The notes beneath the pieces are model-generated. The model had not been told where the DNA came from and did not search any database. It saw only the letters and a program-made list of their open reading frames with translations. This document shows positions 8,800 through 18,646 of a DNA stretch of 64,000 nt, one piece after another. Source of the stretch: an uncultured Lachnospiraceae bacterium (GTDB lineage Bacteria > Bacillota > Clostridia > Lachnospirales > Lachnospiraceae); NCBI GenBank assembly GCA_947173495.1, contig CAMWFQ010000011.1, positions 62,001 through 126,000 on the forward strand, written 5' to 3'. A program made the translations under genes and the position numbers. Numbering within the stretch: position 1 is the first letter of the stretch; each line of letters starts with the position of its first letter.

Positions 8800-9024
8800 A
8801 TGAAGGTTAGTTATAACAAATTATGGAAATTACTGATTGACAAAAAGATGACCAAAATTGAGCTGCGGGATGCGGCAAATATGAGTTCTAACACATTGGC
8901 AAAGTTAGGGAAGGAGAGGACAATATCCATGGATGTCATTATGAGAATCTGCAAGGTGCTCAAATGTGATGTAGGAGACATTATGGAGATCTATCCCGGT
9001 GAGGATGAGGGGGAAGATAGCTGA
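8800..9024 (+). CDS. XRE-family (Cro/cI-like) DNA-binding regulator of the BREX operon
   Basis: 74 residues forming one small helix-turn-helix domain: MTKIELRDAANMSSNTLAKL is the recognition region and ISMDVIMRICKVLKCDVGDI completes the fold. This is the short Cro/cI type often found at the head of defence or mobile operons. I chose ATG 8800 with GGGGG near 8788 as ribosome-binding site; the in-frame GTG at 8761 adds 13 basic residues. The gene overlaps the next start by one base, so it is transcribed with the BREX genes and probably autoregulates them. Confidence 0.8.
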   Translation: MKVSYNKLWKLLIDKKMTKIELRDAANMSSNTLAKLGKERTISMDVIMRICKVLKCDVGDIMEIYPGEDEGEDS

Positions 9025-9449
9025 TGGGAGAGGTGCTAAAGACCTATCAGTTTGAAGCTCGTGAGAAAACAAACCTTATGAAGCCAATCATATTCTGTAA
9101 TTTATCGAAGAAGCAGGAAGTTAATGCCGTATCCGTCAATATACCGTTGGCAAAAGAGCTTCAGAAGCAGGGGTCAGCAATGATGAGAACAATGAGATTG
9201 GAGAATAATCTGTTGGATGTTATTGGGAATCTGGGAGAGAATCCTTTGATCAAGGATATTGATGTTTTATTCAATCCGGCTTATCAGACAGATGTGTTAA
9301 AATCGCTTATAAATGTGTGCAGAAAAAAGCAGTTTCGTGTGATATGGCCAGGACGTTATAAAGATGGCCGGCTCTATTATGCAGAGGAAGGTTACAGGGA
9401 TTACAAGGTTTATGAAATAGCAAATTATGATGTGACAGTCGTTATATAA
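9024..9449 (+). CDS. brxF: BrxF-like protein, P-loop apparently lost
   Basis: 141 residues. The C-terminal two thirds match what I know of BrxF, the small first protein of type 3 BREX: DIDVLFNPAYQTDVLKSLIN, FRVIWPGRYKDGRLYYAEEG and a final YDVTVVI. In the family an N-terminal Walker A (GxxGxGKT/S) is expected before the VNxxLAxxL strand; here the matching stretch is KPIIFCNLSKKQEVNAVSVN with no glycine-rich loop. It may therefore be a non-hydrolysing partner. Position directly before brxC supports the call. Confidence 0.7.
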   Translation: MGEVLKTYQFEAREKTNLMKPIIFCNLSKKQEVNAVSVNIPLAKELQKQGSAMMRTMRLENNLLDVIGNLGENPLIKDIDVLFNPAYQTDVLKSLINVCRKKQFRVIWPGRYKDGRLYYAEEGYRDYKVYEIANYDVTVVI

Positions 9450-9465
9450 ACAGGAGAATGTACAG

Positions 9466-12400
9466 ATGAAGTATTCAGAGCTTATAAGTTTTCAGCCGAT
9501 TGAATCTACCATCCAGCTGATTGAAGCAGGAGAGAAAGAGATTGCCAAGAAGTTGGTGCAGACTTATGTGATGTCGGACACCATGTCGGAGACCATGAAG
9601 GCACCGGTATTCGAGCAGCTTCAGATGGATGAGGTGGTAGACAATAAGGGTGTGCTGATCGTTGGCAACTATGGTACCGGCAAATCCCACCTGATGTCTG
9701 TCATATCCGCTGTGGCGATGGAGGCTGAGAATCTTCAGTATCTTCAAAATCAGAATTTCGCAAAGGAAATGGAATGCATTGCCGGGAAGTTTGAAGTGCT
9801 TCGTATTGAGATCGGTGGTGTAACGATGCCTCTTCGCGAGATTGTTTTTGGATTTATTCAGGAGGATTTTCAGAAGAGAGCTATTACTTTTGAGATGCCA
9901 GACTGGTCAAATGTCAAAGATAATAAGAAGGTCATCAAGGATGTGATGATGAAATTCGAGGAGAAGTATCCGGATCAAGGATATCTTATCGTGGTGGATG
10001 AGTTCTTGTCTTATTTGACATCTCGTGATGAGAGACAGATTGTATTGGATCTGGAATTCTTTCGTGCTTTAGGAGAGATGTGTTCCAAGTCGAAGCTCAG
10101 AGTAGTATTTGGCGTACAGGAGAAAATATTTGACAATCCGAAGTTCAGTTTCGTGTCGGACACGCTTAAGAAGGTCAGTGACCGTTTTACTCAGCTGATC
10201 ATCACCAAGGAAGCGACGTCTTATGTGGTATCGGAGAGAATTTTGAAGAAGACGGCAGAGCAAAAGGCATTGATCAGGGATCATTTGGAGAAGTTTTCCG
10301 GTCTTTATACAGGTATGTCTTCAAGGATGGATGAATTTGTAGATTTGTATCCGATCCATCCATCTTATATCGATGTGTTCAACAAGATTAGTGTAATCGA
10401 GACCAGGCATATACTGAAAGATATTTCAGTTACTATCCGTTCGATTTTTGATGAAGAGGTGCCGGAGAATACGCCGGGTATCTATTCCTTTGACAGTTGC
10501 TGGGCAGCGATCCGGAATAATGGGATGTTCAAGTCGGATCCTATGATCTCCCGTGTAGTGAATGCCAGCATGCAGTTGGAGGAGATAATTGACCGATCCT
10601 TTACGAAACCTGCGTACAAGCCGTTGGCAAAGAAGATTATCTATGCGCTGAGTGTGCACAGGCTTACAACGGGTAGTCTGGATGTTCAATTTGGGCTTAC
10701 AGCAGAAAACCTGAAGGATGATCTGTGTTTATATCTGCCGCTGCCAGAGCAAGAGGCTGATTTTCTGTTAGGCTTAGTGTCCACAACGCTTAAAGACATC
10801 ATGACCACAGTGTCCGGCCAGTTCATTATTCATAATGATGCAAATAATCAGTATTACATTGATGTGGATAAGGTGGTGGACTATGATGAGAAGATTAAGC
10901 AGAAGGCATCATTCTTGGCTGATTCAGAGATGAACCGCTATTTCTATGATGTGGTTTACTCCTGTCTGGAATGGGATGCAAAGGAGTATGTGACAAATTT
11001 CAAGATCTATGAATACGATTTGAATTGGGATTCACATAATATGTTCCGAGAGGGATATCTCTTCATGGGACTTCCTGGAGAGAGAAGTACTGCTCAGCCG
11101 GAGAGAGATTTTTATATTCACATTATGCCGCCGTATGATGTCACTTCTGCTTCTGTACAGAATCTGAAGGATGAAGTTTATCTGTATTTTAAGCCGGCAG
11201 AGGATTTTAGAGAGCAGTTGGGACTCTATGCCGCTGCACAGAGCCTTGCGGCTATCAGTGAGGGCAAGGATAAAGAGGCATATCTGCAGAAGGGACAGAT
11301 GCTCAGGAAGAAGTTGATCAAATTTCTGGGTGAGAATAAGAATACCTGTTTTGATGTGCTGTATCAGAAGAACAAGAAGCAGTTAATCGAAGTGTTTAAG
11401 GGGCGATACAGACAGGATATGACATTCAAGGATACCATTGATCTGGCTGCGTCTTTGATACTTGATGAGTATTTCTGCGATAAGTATCAGGAGTATCCGG
11501 TGATGCAGACTAGGATCACGCGAAAGAATATGGCAGATAATGTCCGTCAGGCGTTCGATCACTTTGCGGGAAGGAAGACACAGCTGTCTGCAGCCATGCT
11601 GCAGAGTTTCGGCGTACTGGAAGGGGACAAGATCAAACCGGAGAATTCCAAGTATGCGAAGTATTACATAGAAAGGGTAAAGGCATTGCCGCCGCAGGGC
11701 GTGCTGAATTATTCGGATCTTTTTGATCTGAGATTCATGGATACCTATGTGGATAAGCAATTTCAGATAGAGTATATCTTTACGCCGATCATTTTCCTGT
11801 CTCTAGTATATGGAGGTTATGCTGTCATTACATTGAGGAACGGAAAGACGATTACGGCTGCTACGTTGGATATGGTATCGAGCATGCCGGCACTTGAGCT
11901 GTATGAGTTTAAGTATCTGTCAAAGCCCGCTCAGGCTTCTATAGCAGAAATCAAGAAGCTTTATGAGGTGTTGGAGCTAAATTCGGCAGAACTGGATGAT
12001 ATCAAACATCAGGAAGAAGCCATTGCGAAATTATTAGGTAAAGCGAAGGACTTATGTAATCTGGCTGTGACGCAGAAGCAGAAGCTGATGAATGGCTTTG
12101 AACTGTGGGATGAGTCACTGGCAAATAATGCAGAGATTTCGAGCATGGAGAAGGCTTGCGAAGCTATCCGTGATGAATTCAGCAACTATTCGGCGAAGTA
12201 CAATACCTATGCGAAGCTGAAAAATTTCAGTCTTTCCATGGAGCAGATTGAGACCATAGAAAAGCAGATTAAGTTGATTCGTGCTATCAGGGAATATATG
12301 GATTTCAAAACTGGGTGTATGGACACTGTGAATTATCTGGCAAATATTGAGAGAATCGAGTTGGGAACAGAATTTAAGTTTCAGATCGATAATGCGAAGG

Positions 12401-13146
12401 CCGCTTTCCGTGAGATTAGAGACAAGATCATGGATGGAGAGTCCGGAGAAGCCTCAGCACGAAAGGTAGAGGTAGTTCTGTCGAAGGTAAAGGACAAGTA
12501 CATTAACATGTATATGGCAGAGCATGAGAAGAAACGGCTGGGCGTGAAAGATGCAAAGAGAAGAGGGCAACTCCAGGAGGGAACAGCTCTTGGTAGTTTG
12601 AAGAAGCTTCGCACTATAGATATCCTTTCTACGGCAAGACTTGGAGAGATCGAGACAGATCTGACAGGATTGAAGATCTGCTATGACCTGAAGAGAGAGG
12701 ACTTGAGACAACATCATCTGTGCAAGTGTGGATTCTCATTGGACGACCATTCCAAGAATGTATTTGGTCAGCTGGATAACATTGAGAATCGTATCAACAG
12801 CACCTTGGACGAATGGGCAAAGACCTTGTTGGATACCATTTCCGATCCACTGGCGGCAGGCTATAAGGAGTATCTGACTGCCAGTCAAAAGAAAGTGGTG
12901 GATGAATTCATTTCTTCCAAAGCATTTCCAGAGAAGGTAGATGATTTCTTCGTGAAAGCAATTTCACAGTTGCTCCAAGGCTTTGATCCCGTAGTAATTG
13001 ATGCAGATGAGTTGGTGAAGAAGCTAGAAGCAATGCCGCCGATGGATGAGATTGGATTTGTAGAAAAATTGACGGAGATGCTTTCTGAATACACGGCGGG
13101 AAAAGACATCAGTAAACTTCGTATTACGGTAAAAAGAAGAAAGTGA
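9466..13146 (+). CDS. brxC: BREX P-loop ATPase BrxC
   Basis: 1,226 residues, the usual size for BrxC/PglY. Walker A is VGNYGTGKSHLMS near residues 66-78; the probable Walker B is YLIVVDEFLSYL near residue 174. The C-terminal half is mostly helical, with charged stretches that could be coiled coil, and ends in KLRITVKRRK. BrxC is the large AAA+ scaffold of all BREX defence systems and is needed for both host methylation and phage exclusion. Ribosome-binding site AGGAG lies just before ATG 9466. Gene order (brxF-brxC-methylase) matches type 3 BREX. Confidence 0.88.
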   Translation: MKYSELISFQPIESTIQLIEAGEKEIAKKLVQTYVMSDTMSETMKAPVFEQLQMDEVVDNKGVLIVGNYGTGKSHLMSVISAVAMEAENLQYLQNQNFAKEMECIAGKFEVLRIEIGGVTMPLREIVFGFIQEDFQKRAITFEMPDWSNVKDNKKVIKDVMMKFEEKYPDQGYLIVVDEFLSYLTSRDERQIVLDLEFFRALGEMCSKSKLRVVFGVQEKIFDNPKFSFVSDTLKKVSDRFTQLIITKEATSYVVSERILKKTAEQKALIRDHLEKFSGLYTGMSSRMDEFVDLYPIHPSYIDVFNKISVIETRHILKDISVTIRSIFDEEVPENTPGIYSFDSCWAAIRNNGMFKSDPMISRVVNASMQLEEIIDRSFTKPAYKPLAKKIIYALSVHRLTTGSLDVQFGLTAENLKDDLCLYLPLPEQEADFLLGLVSTTLKDIMTTVSGQFIIHNDANNQYYIDVDKVVDYDEKIKQKASFLADSEMNRYFYDVVYSCLEWDAKEYVTNFKIYEYDLNWDSHNMFREGYLFMGLPGERSTAQPERDFYIHIMPPYDVTSASVQNLKDEVYLYFKPAEDFREQLGLYAAAQSLAAISEGKDKEAYLQKGQMLRKKLIKFLGENKNTCFDVLYQKNKKQLIEVFKGRYRQDMTFKDTIDLAASLILDEYFCDKYQEYPVMQTRITRKNMADNVRQAFDHFAGRKTQLSAAMLQSFGVLEGDKIKPENSKYAKYYIERVKALPPQGVLNYSDLFDLRFMDTYVDKQFQIEYIFTPIIFLSLVYGGYAVITLRNGKTITAATLDMVSSMPALELYEFKYLSKPAQASIAEIKKLYEVLELNSAELDDIKHQEEAIAKLLGKAKDLCNLAVTQKQKLMNGFELWDESLANNAEISSMEKACEAIRDEFSNYSAKYNTYAKLKNFSLSMEQIETIEKQIKLIRAIREYMDFKTGCMDTVNYLANIERIELGTEFKFQIDNAKAAFREIRDKIMDGESGEASARKVEVVLSKVKDKYINMYMAEHEKKRLGVKDAKRRGQLQEGTALGSLKKLRTIDILSTARLGEIETDLTGLKICYDLKREDLRQHHLCKCGFSLDDHSKNVFGQLDNIENRINSTLDEWAKTLLDTISDPLAAGYKEYLTASQKKVVDEFISSKAFPEKVDDFFVKAISQLLQGFDPVVIDADELVKKLEAMPPMDEIGFVEKLTEMLSEYTAGKDISKLRITVKRRK

Positions 13147-13156
13147 GACATAGGAT

Positions 13157-15649
13157 ATGGAACGGAGAAAACTGACAAAAGGAGATTTGGATAAAGTACG
13201 TGATATTGAAGGATTTCCAATTGGCTCTGAGGAGAATATTATGGATTTGTCGGATGCGCCTTATTATACAGCGTGCCCGAATCCTTTTCTATCAAATTTT
13301 ATTGAAACATACGGAACCGCTTATGACGAAGAAACGGATGATTACCATTGTGAACCTTTCTCGGATGATGTCGAAGAGAATAAGCATGATCTGATATATA
13401 ATGTACATGGATATCATACAAAAGTGCCGCCGAAGGCGATTAAAACATACATTGAGCATTATACAAAACCTGGAGATATAGTGTTTGATGGTTTTTGCGG
13501 CTCTGGAATGACGGGAGTTGCTGCTCAATTATGTGGTGATGACAATGCTAAATTGGGAAGAAGAGCCATAATCAGCGATATTTCCGCATATGCGACGTTT
13601 ATCTCAGTTAACTATAACGAACCAAACAGGGAGGGATTAATAAAAGAACTGGAGGATATAATAGGAGATATAAAGAATCGTTACGGTAAGTACTATGAGA
13701 CAGTTCATACTATAAATGATGAGATACAGTATGGATGGGAAAAGAAACCTATTATTGGAAAAATAAACTATGTTGTGTGGTCGAATGTTTATTTTTGTCC
13801 ACAGTGTGGAGAAGAGATCAACTATTATAAAGTGATGAGGCTTAATAGGCTGAAATCCACAGAAAAAATGATTAAATGCCCACAATGCGGAGCTGTCACA
13901 GATAGAACAAAACTGGAAATTAAATATAGAGTTGAATACGATGAAGAGATTGGGAAGACCACAAAACTACCGGAGAAAATACCTGTTTTGATAAATTATT
14001 CTGTCGGAACAAAGAGACTCACGAAAGAACCAGATGAGGAGGATATTCGAAAGTTAAAGGAATTGGCAGCACTAAAGTTCAAACCGCATCCTCAAAACGA
14101 AATGATTCATGGGGATGAAACGGAACGCTTGTTTAGAGTGGGGATTACACATGTAAAGCAATTATATCCAAAGAGGACATTGTTTTTTTTGGCGGAATTT
14201 TTTGACCGTTTTAAGGATGATAATAAAAAACGATTCCTGTTTACAAGCGCGATTCCAAAGCTGACAATTCTAAACAGATATATGCCGGAGCATGGAAGCA
14301 GGGCATTAGTGGGACCCAGAGCGGGGACATATTACCTACCAAACCTTTTTGTAGAAAACGATGTTATAGGGCAGATGGAATTTCAGCTAAATAAGTTAAA
14401 AAATCTGTCATACAGAAAGGGACAAGTGGTGATTTCAACGCAAAGTACTACTGACCTGTCAAATATCCCTGACAAATCTATTGATTATAGCTTTATAGAT
14501 CCGCCATTTGGCGCAAATATAATGTATTCGGAGTTGAATTATGTTGCTGAAAGCTGGCTGGGAATACATACGAACAATACAGAGGAGGCAATAATTAATA
14601 AAAAGCAAAAGAAGAATATAGCAGAGTATCAGGATTTGATGACCAGATGCTTTTCGGAGATATATCGGATCTTAAAGCCGAATCGTTGGATAACAGTGGA
14701 ATTTCATAATTCGAAGAATGCAATCTGGACATCAATTCAGGAGGCATTAGGGATATCTGGATTTATAATTGCTGATGTCAGAACCTTAAATAAAGAAAAG
14801 AAAACTATAAACCAATTTACAGCGAAAGGCTGTGTTGATCAGGATTTGATTATTTCGGCATATAAACCGAAAGAGAGTTTTAAAAAGCAGCTGATTTCAA
14901 AAGCAGGTACCGAGGATACTGCATGGTCGTTTGTATATCATCACCTGGAGCAGCTTAATTCTGTAATTATAAAAGATGGGAGAATAGAAATAATGGCAGA
15001 ACGGCAGGCGTACTTGCTGTTCGATAGGATGGTTGCTTATCATATCATGCAGGGAATATCTGTCTCTATGGATGCTACAGATTTTTACAAGGGCCTGGAT
15101 GAAAAATTTTTGAAACGTGATGGGATGTATTTTCTGCCCGATCAGGTAAATGAGTATGATCTGGCCAGAATCAAAAACGATATTGAGCCTATACAGTTTA
15201 GCTTGTTTGTGACGAATGAAAAGACAGCAATAGCATGGCTATACCAGCAGTTAGGAGATCCGCAGACCTATGCTGAACTTCAAACCAAATTTATGCAGGA
15301 AGTAAAAGCAGTTGATAAATATGAAGAGATGCCGGAACTTGCAGTGCTTCTTGAGGAAAACTTTATCCAAGATGAAAAAGGCCGTTGGTATACCCCTGAT
15401 ATCACCAAAGAAGGTGATGTTGCCAAGCTTCGCGAGAAGAAGTTATGGAAAGAATTTGAGGGTTATCTGAAGAGCAGAGGTAAGTTAAGGCTCTTTCGCT
15501 CCGAGGCCATTCGTGTTGGCTTTGCGCGTCTGTGGAAAGATAAGAATTATAAGGCTATCGTGGATATTGCAGAGCGTCTTCCGGAGCAGACGATGCAGGA
15601 AGACCAGAACTTGCTGATGTATTATGATATCAGCCAGAGTCGTATATAA
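13157..15649 (+). CDS. BREX DNA adenine methyltransferase, PglX/PglXI-like
   Basis: 830 residues. AdoMet-binding motif VFDGFCGSGMTGVAAQ lies near residue 110 and catalytic motif IDPPFGANIMY near residue 452, so this is an amino-methyltransferase with the binding motif first. Between them is a four-cysteine zinc ribbon (CPQCGEE ... CPQCGA) near residues 215-255. The C-terminal 200 residues form a separate helical domain. In BREX this enzyme marks host DNA at a non-palindromic site so that unmodified phage DNA is blocked. It sits third in the operon as in type 3. Its codon use is more AT-rich than brxC upstream. Confidence 0.85.
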   Translation: MERRKLTKGDLDKVRDIEGFPIGSEENIMDLSDAPYYTACPNPFLSNFIETYGTAYDEETDDYHCEPFSDDVEENKHDLIYNVHGYHTKVPPKAIKTYIEHYTKPGDIVFDGFCGSGMTGVAAQLCGDDNAKLGRRAIISDISAYATFISVNYNEPNREGLIKELEDIIGDIKNRYGKYYETVHTINDEIQYGWEKKPIIGKINYVVWSNVYFCPQCGEEINYYKVMRLNRLKSTEKMIKCPQCGAVTDRTKLEIKYRVEYDEEIGKTTKLPEKIPVLINYSVGTKRLTKEPDEEDIRKLKELAALKFKPHPQNEMIHGDETERLFRVGITHVKQLYPKRTLFFLAEFFDRFKDDNKKRFLFTSAIPKLTILNRYMPEHGSRALVGPRAGTYYLPNLFVENDVIGQMEFQLNKLKNLSYRKGQVVISTQSTTDLSNIPDKSIDYSFIDPPFGANIMYSELNYVAESWLGIHTNNTEEAIINKKQKKNIAEYQDLMTRCFSEIYRILKPNRWITVEFHNSKNAIWTSIQEALGISGFIIADVRTLNKEKKTINQFTAKGCVDQDLIISAYKPKESFKKQLISKAGTEDTAWSFVYHHLEQLNSVIIKDGRIEIMAERQAYLLFDRMVAYHIMQGISVSMDATDFYKGLDEKFLKRDGMYFLPDQVNEYDLARIKNDIEPIQFSLFVTNEKTAIAWLYQQLGDPQTYAELQTKFMQEVKAVDKYEEMPELAVLLEENFIQDEKGRWYTPDITKEGDVAKLREKKLWKEFEGYLKSRGKLRLFRSEAIRVGFARLWKDKNYKAIVDIAERLPEQTMQEDQNLLMYYDISQSRI

Positions 15650-15673
15650 TAATTGCGGGAAGGAGATGTGACT

Positions 15674-17059
15674 ATGGCTGAAAAGCAAGATGTTGAGTGG
15701 AAAGAAAGCTGGAGGGATGAATATCTGAAATGGATCTGCGGTTTTGCAAATGCAAAAGGTGGCAAGATTTATATTGGAACAGATGATAGGGGACATGTTG
15801 TAGGCCTTCCGGATTCGAAAAAACTGTTGGAGGATCTTCCAAATAAGATTCAGAATTATCTTGGGATTATTGTGGATGTTAATCTGCACGAAAAGGATGG
15901 AAAAGAGTATATTGAGATTGATGTTCCACCTATATCTTATCCGGTAAGCTATAGAGGTGAGTATCATTATCGCAGTGGTTCCACAAAGCAGCAGTTTGTT
16001 GGTTCTGCGCTGACAGATTTTCTACTTCGGAAAACAGGGCAGAAATGGGATGCCGTCCCCTATGATGGTATTACAGTGGACATGTTGGATTATGAAAGCT
16101 TTGACATTTTCAGAAGAGAAGCATTGAGGACAAAGAGGCTTAAAGAGGAAGACTTAAACTGTACGAATGAAGAATTGCTGAATAAACTGGGATTGATTGT
16201 TGGTGGAAGGCTTAAGAGGGCGGCAATACTTTTATTTTACAGACATCCGGAAAGACTCTTTACTGGGGCATATGTGAAGATAGGTAAATTTGGAGATGGT
16301 CCAGACCTGCTGTATGAGGATACGATAGAAGGATCACTGATGATTATGGCGGATCGTACGATTGACACGATCTACCTGAAATATCTAAAGGCGGCAATCT
16401 CATATGATAAGGATGTACGGGTTGAGACCTATCCTTTTGCAAGAGTTGCTGTCCGAGAGGCGTTCTTTAATGCGCTTATCCATTCGAAATGGCAGGAAGG
16501 TAATCCGATTCAGATTAAAATTCGGGATACGGAAATGTCTATCAGCAATTCCTGTTCATTCCCAGAGGGATGGACGAAAGAAAATCTAATGAAGTCCCAT
16601 AAGTCTGTGCCTTACAATCCGGATGTAGCTAATACATTTTACAAAACCGGATATATTGAAGCATGGGGAAGAGGAATTGATAAAATTTTTTCGTCATGTA
16701 GTGAGATAGGTGCAGAGGATCCGGAATATGAGATTGAATACGGGGATATAACAATCAGGTTTAAAGCGCTGGATTTGGATTATTCTACAGATAAAGCATC
16801 ATTTAATCCATCAGATGATGTTTTAAGTGATGTTATAAATGACGTATTAAGTGAAGATGATAAAAAACTTTTGAGGCTGATTATTGAAGCACCGAGTGCA
16901 ACACAGGATTGGTATGGGCAGAAGAGTGGTTTTTCAATCGCTAAAGTGCAGCGGATGATGAAAAAACTTAAAAATCAAAGTATTATTTACAGGCGAGGAT
17001 CAAAAAAGAGCGGTTCTTGGATAGTAGTGGACATACAAGATAAGAATAAACTTCTTTAA
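15674..17059 (+). CDS. AlbA_2/Schlafen-type ATP-binding protein occupying the BrxHII position
   Basis: 461 residues. The N-terminus is an AlbA_2 (Schlafen-like) domain: EWKESWRDEYLKWICGFANA, GGKIYIGTDDRGHVVGL and YHYRSGSTKQQF. The middle and C-terminus carry the HATPase_c_4-like region (VREAFFNALIHSKW, SISNSCSFPEG, GYIEAWGRGIDKIF), then a winged-helix tail. Proteins of this kind are often labelled RecG-like, but there is no DEAD helicase motif here. In type 3 BREX a BrxHII helicase is expected between the methylase and PglZ; this gene is there instead, in the same orientation and four bases after the methylase ORF limit. It may regulate or replace the effector step. I chose ATG 15674 with AAGGAG at 15660. 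Confidence 0.8.
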   Translation: MAEKQDVEWKESWRDEYLKWICGFANAKGGKIYIGTDDRGHVVGLPDSKKLLEDLPNKIQNYLGIIVDVNLHEKDGKEYIEIDVPPISYPVSYRGEYHYRSGSTKQQFVGSALTDFLLRKTGQKWDAVPYDGITVDMLDYESFDIFRREALRTKRLKEEDLNCTNEELLNKLGLIVGGRLKRAAILLFYRHPERLFTGAYVKIGKFGDGPDLLYEDTIEGSLMIMADRTIDTIYLKYLKAAISYDKDVRVETYPFARVAVREAFFNALIHSKWQEGNPIQIKIRDTEMSISNSCSFPEGWTKENLMKSHKSVPYNPDVANTFYKTGYIEAWGRGIDKIFSSCSEIGAEDPEYEIEYGDITIRFKALDLDYSTDKASFNPSDDVLSDVINDVLSEDDKKLLRLIIEAPSATQDWYGQKSGFSIAKVQRMMKKLKNQSIIYRRGSKKSGSWIVVDIQDKNKLL

Positions 17060-17179
17060 TGGAAGCACTGCTTGAAGAGCTTCGGAGAGCTTTGCACTGT
17101 TAGATTAGAAACAGTCTAATAAGCAGATCTATCCTGAATTTTGCCTGATGGCACGCTCTGGAATGGAGGCATAGCGAAA

Positions 17180-18646
17180 GTGCTGTTCGATCAATTTGTG
17201 TATGATCAGACCCCGGCAAAGTATTCTGATAAGGTACTGTTGTGGGATGATGATTATTTGAAAGATAAAATGAATATAGACGGTGAGTTTCGAGCAAGTG
17301 GGTTTGAGATTATTGAGTATACGGACGATCTCAAATTTCGAATCGAGCATGAAGAGGATATGAAGGCTGAGGGAAAGAAGCTTGCAGTTTTTGCAAATTC
17401 AAAGAGCTATGTGCCGTATGACCTGTTGAAGAGAATGGCGGCCTACAAGATTTCCATGCAGAGTCTGTTTGGAGATCTGCAGACGGAACCACTGGCAAGT
17501 CTGGATAAGACAGGGCTGGATCTAGTGGTACAAGCGTACATGACGGCTTTTGTGAAGAACTTCAATAAGGCGGAGACTGAGGCTTTTATTGAAAAACAGG
17601 CTTTTTCGAAGGAAAATGTGAGCCAGTATCTGGATAAGTTGATAACACAGATAGATAAATTGATGACTGAGGTAAAAACGCCGCAGGAGTGGTTCAAGGT
17701 GGCCGAGCTGAAGGCTGAGGTTCAGGTACTTGGTACCAGATATGAAGTGCCGGTGGATATGGACTATGTGAATGATGCCTTTCGAGATTACTGTATGAAA
17801 GAATTTGGATTCATATCTTCAAAGTTGGATAGAGAGGGGCCGGTGCTGGTTAGCCGTGCTATGGAATTCATGAAAGAACATAGCGATAAGTTCGTGGTGC
17901 TCGTCATGGATGGTATGTCAGAGGTTGACTGGAATATCATTTCGGAATCTTTTTCAGGTATTCATTACCACAAGGCTTCTGCTATGGCGATGATTCCAAG
18001 CACCACGTCTGTGTCGAGGCAGTGCCTTTTGGGGGGAAAGCTTCCAATGAAGTTGGAGAGCCCATGGAAACAGGATAAAGAGAAAAAGGAATTCGTTGCC
18101 TGCGCGAAGGAACTGGGCTACAAGGAAAACCAGATTGGATATGCGCGGGGGTATGGGGCAGACTTTAGCTCTGTAATAAAGTGTGCAGTTGTTATCATTA
18201 TGGATGTGGACGAAATAGTGCATGCCGAGAAGCAGGGACGCATCGGGATGATACAGGATATCGAGCTGCTGACGAAACAGGGAAAGCTTGCGGCTCTTAC
18301 AAAACGTTTGCTGGCACAGGGATTTGATGTATATATTACAGCGGATCACGGCAATACCGATTGTACTGGCATTGGACATGTCACGGGAATAGGTGTGGAG
18401 GTAGAAACCAAGAGCCGGAGATTTCTGGTATTAAAGGATTTTGCAGATAAGAACGCGTTGAAGGAGAAATATGGACTTTTGGAATATCCGAAGTATTATC
18501 TTCCAAAGGAATATGATTATATGATCTGTGATAATCGAAAATCCTTTGATAAGAGGGGTGAAGAGGTTATCAGTCATGGTGGGATCACCATTGATGAAGT
18601 GGTGGTGCCATTTATTAAGTTAAAGGCGGTAGAGAATAATGGCTAA
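17180..18646 (+). CDS. pglZ: BREX alkaline-phosphatase-fold protein PglZ
   Basis: 488 residues from GTG 17180. Metal-site motifs of the PglZ domain are visible: FVVLVMDGMSEVDW near residue 240, TSVSRQC as the likely nucleophile region near 280, and DVYITADHGNTDCTG near 390. The N-terminal domain begins with KVLLWDDDYL and FEIIEYTDD. GGAGG at 17165-17169 favours GTG 17180; an in-frame TTG at 17141 lacks a ribosome-binding site. A gap of 120 bases separates it from the AlbA_2 gene, unlike the tight spacing elsewhere in the operon, and may be a scar of the gene replacement. It overlaps brxA by eight bases. Confidence 0.85.
   Translation: MLFDQFVYDQTPAKYSDKVLLWDDDYLKDKMNIDGEFRASGFEIIEYTDDLKFRIEHEEDMKAEGKKLAVFANSKSYVPYDLLKRMAAYKISMQSLFGDLQTEPLASLDKTGLDLVVQAYMTAFVKNFNKAETEAFIEKQAFSKENVSQYLDKLITQIDKLMTEVKTPQEWFKVAELKAEVQVLGTRYEVPVDMDYVNDAFRDYCMKEFGFISSKLDREGPVLVSRAMEFMKEHSDKFVVLVMDGMSEVDWNIISESFSGIHYHKASAMAMIPSTTSVSRQCLLGGKLPMKLESPWKQDKEKKEFVACAKELGYKENQIGYARGYGADFSSVIKCAVVIIMDVDEIVHAEKQGRIGMIQDIELLTKQGKLAALTKRLLAQGFDVYITADHGNTDCTGIGHVTGIGVEVETKSRRFLVLKDFADKNALKEKYGLLEYPKYYLPKEYDYMICDNRKSFDKRGEEVISHGGITIDEVVVPFIKLKAVENNG

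Noticed and set aside
15674-17059. Reading the AlbA_2 protein as a RecG-type helicase that fulfils the BrxHII role
   Set aside because: The similarity often labelled RecG comes from the C-terminal HATPase_c_4-like region; no Walker A/DEAD helicase motif is visible.
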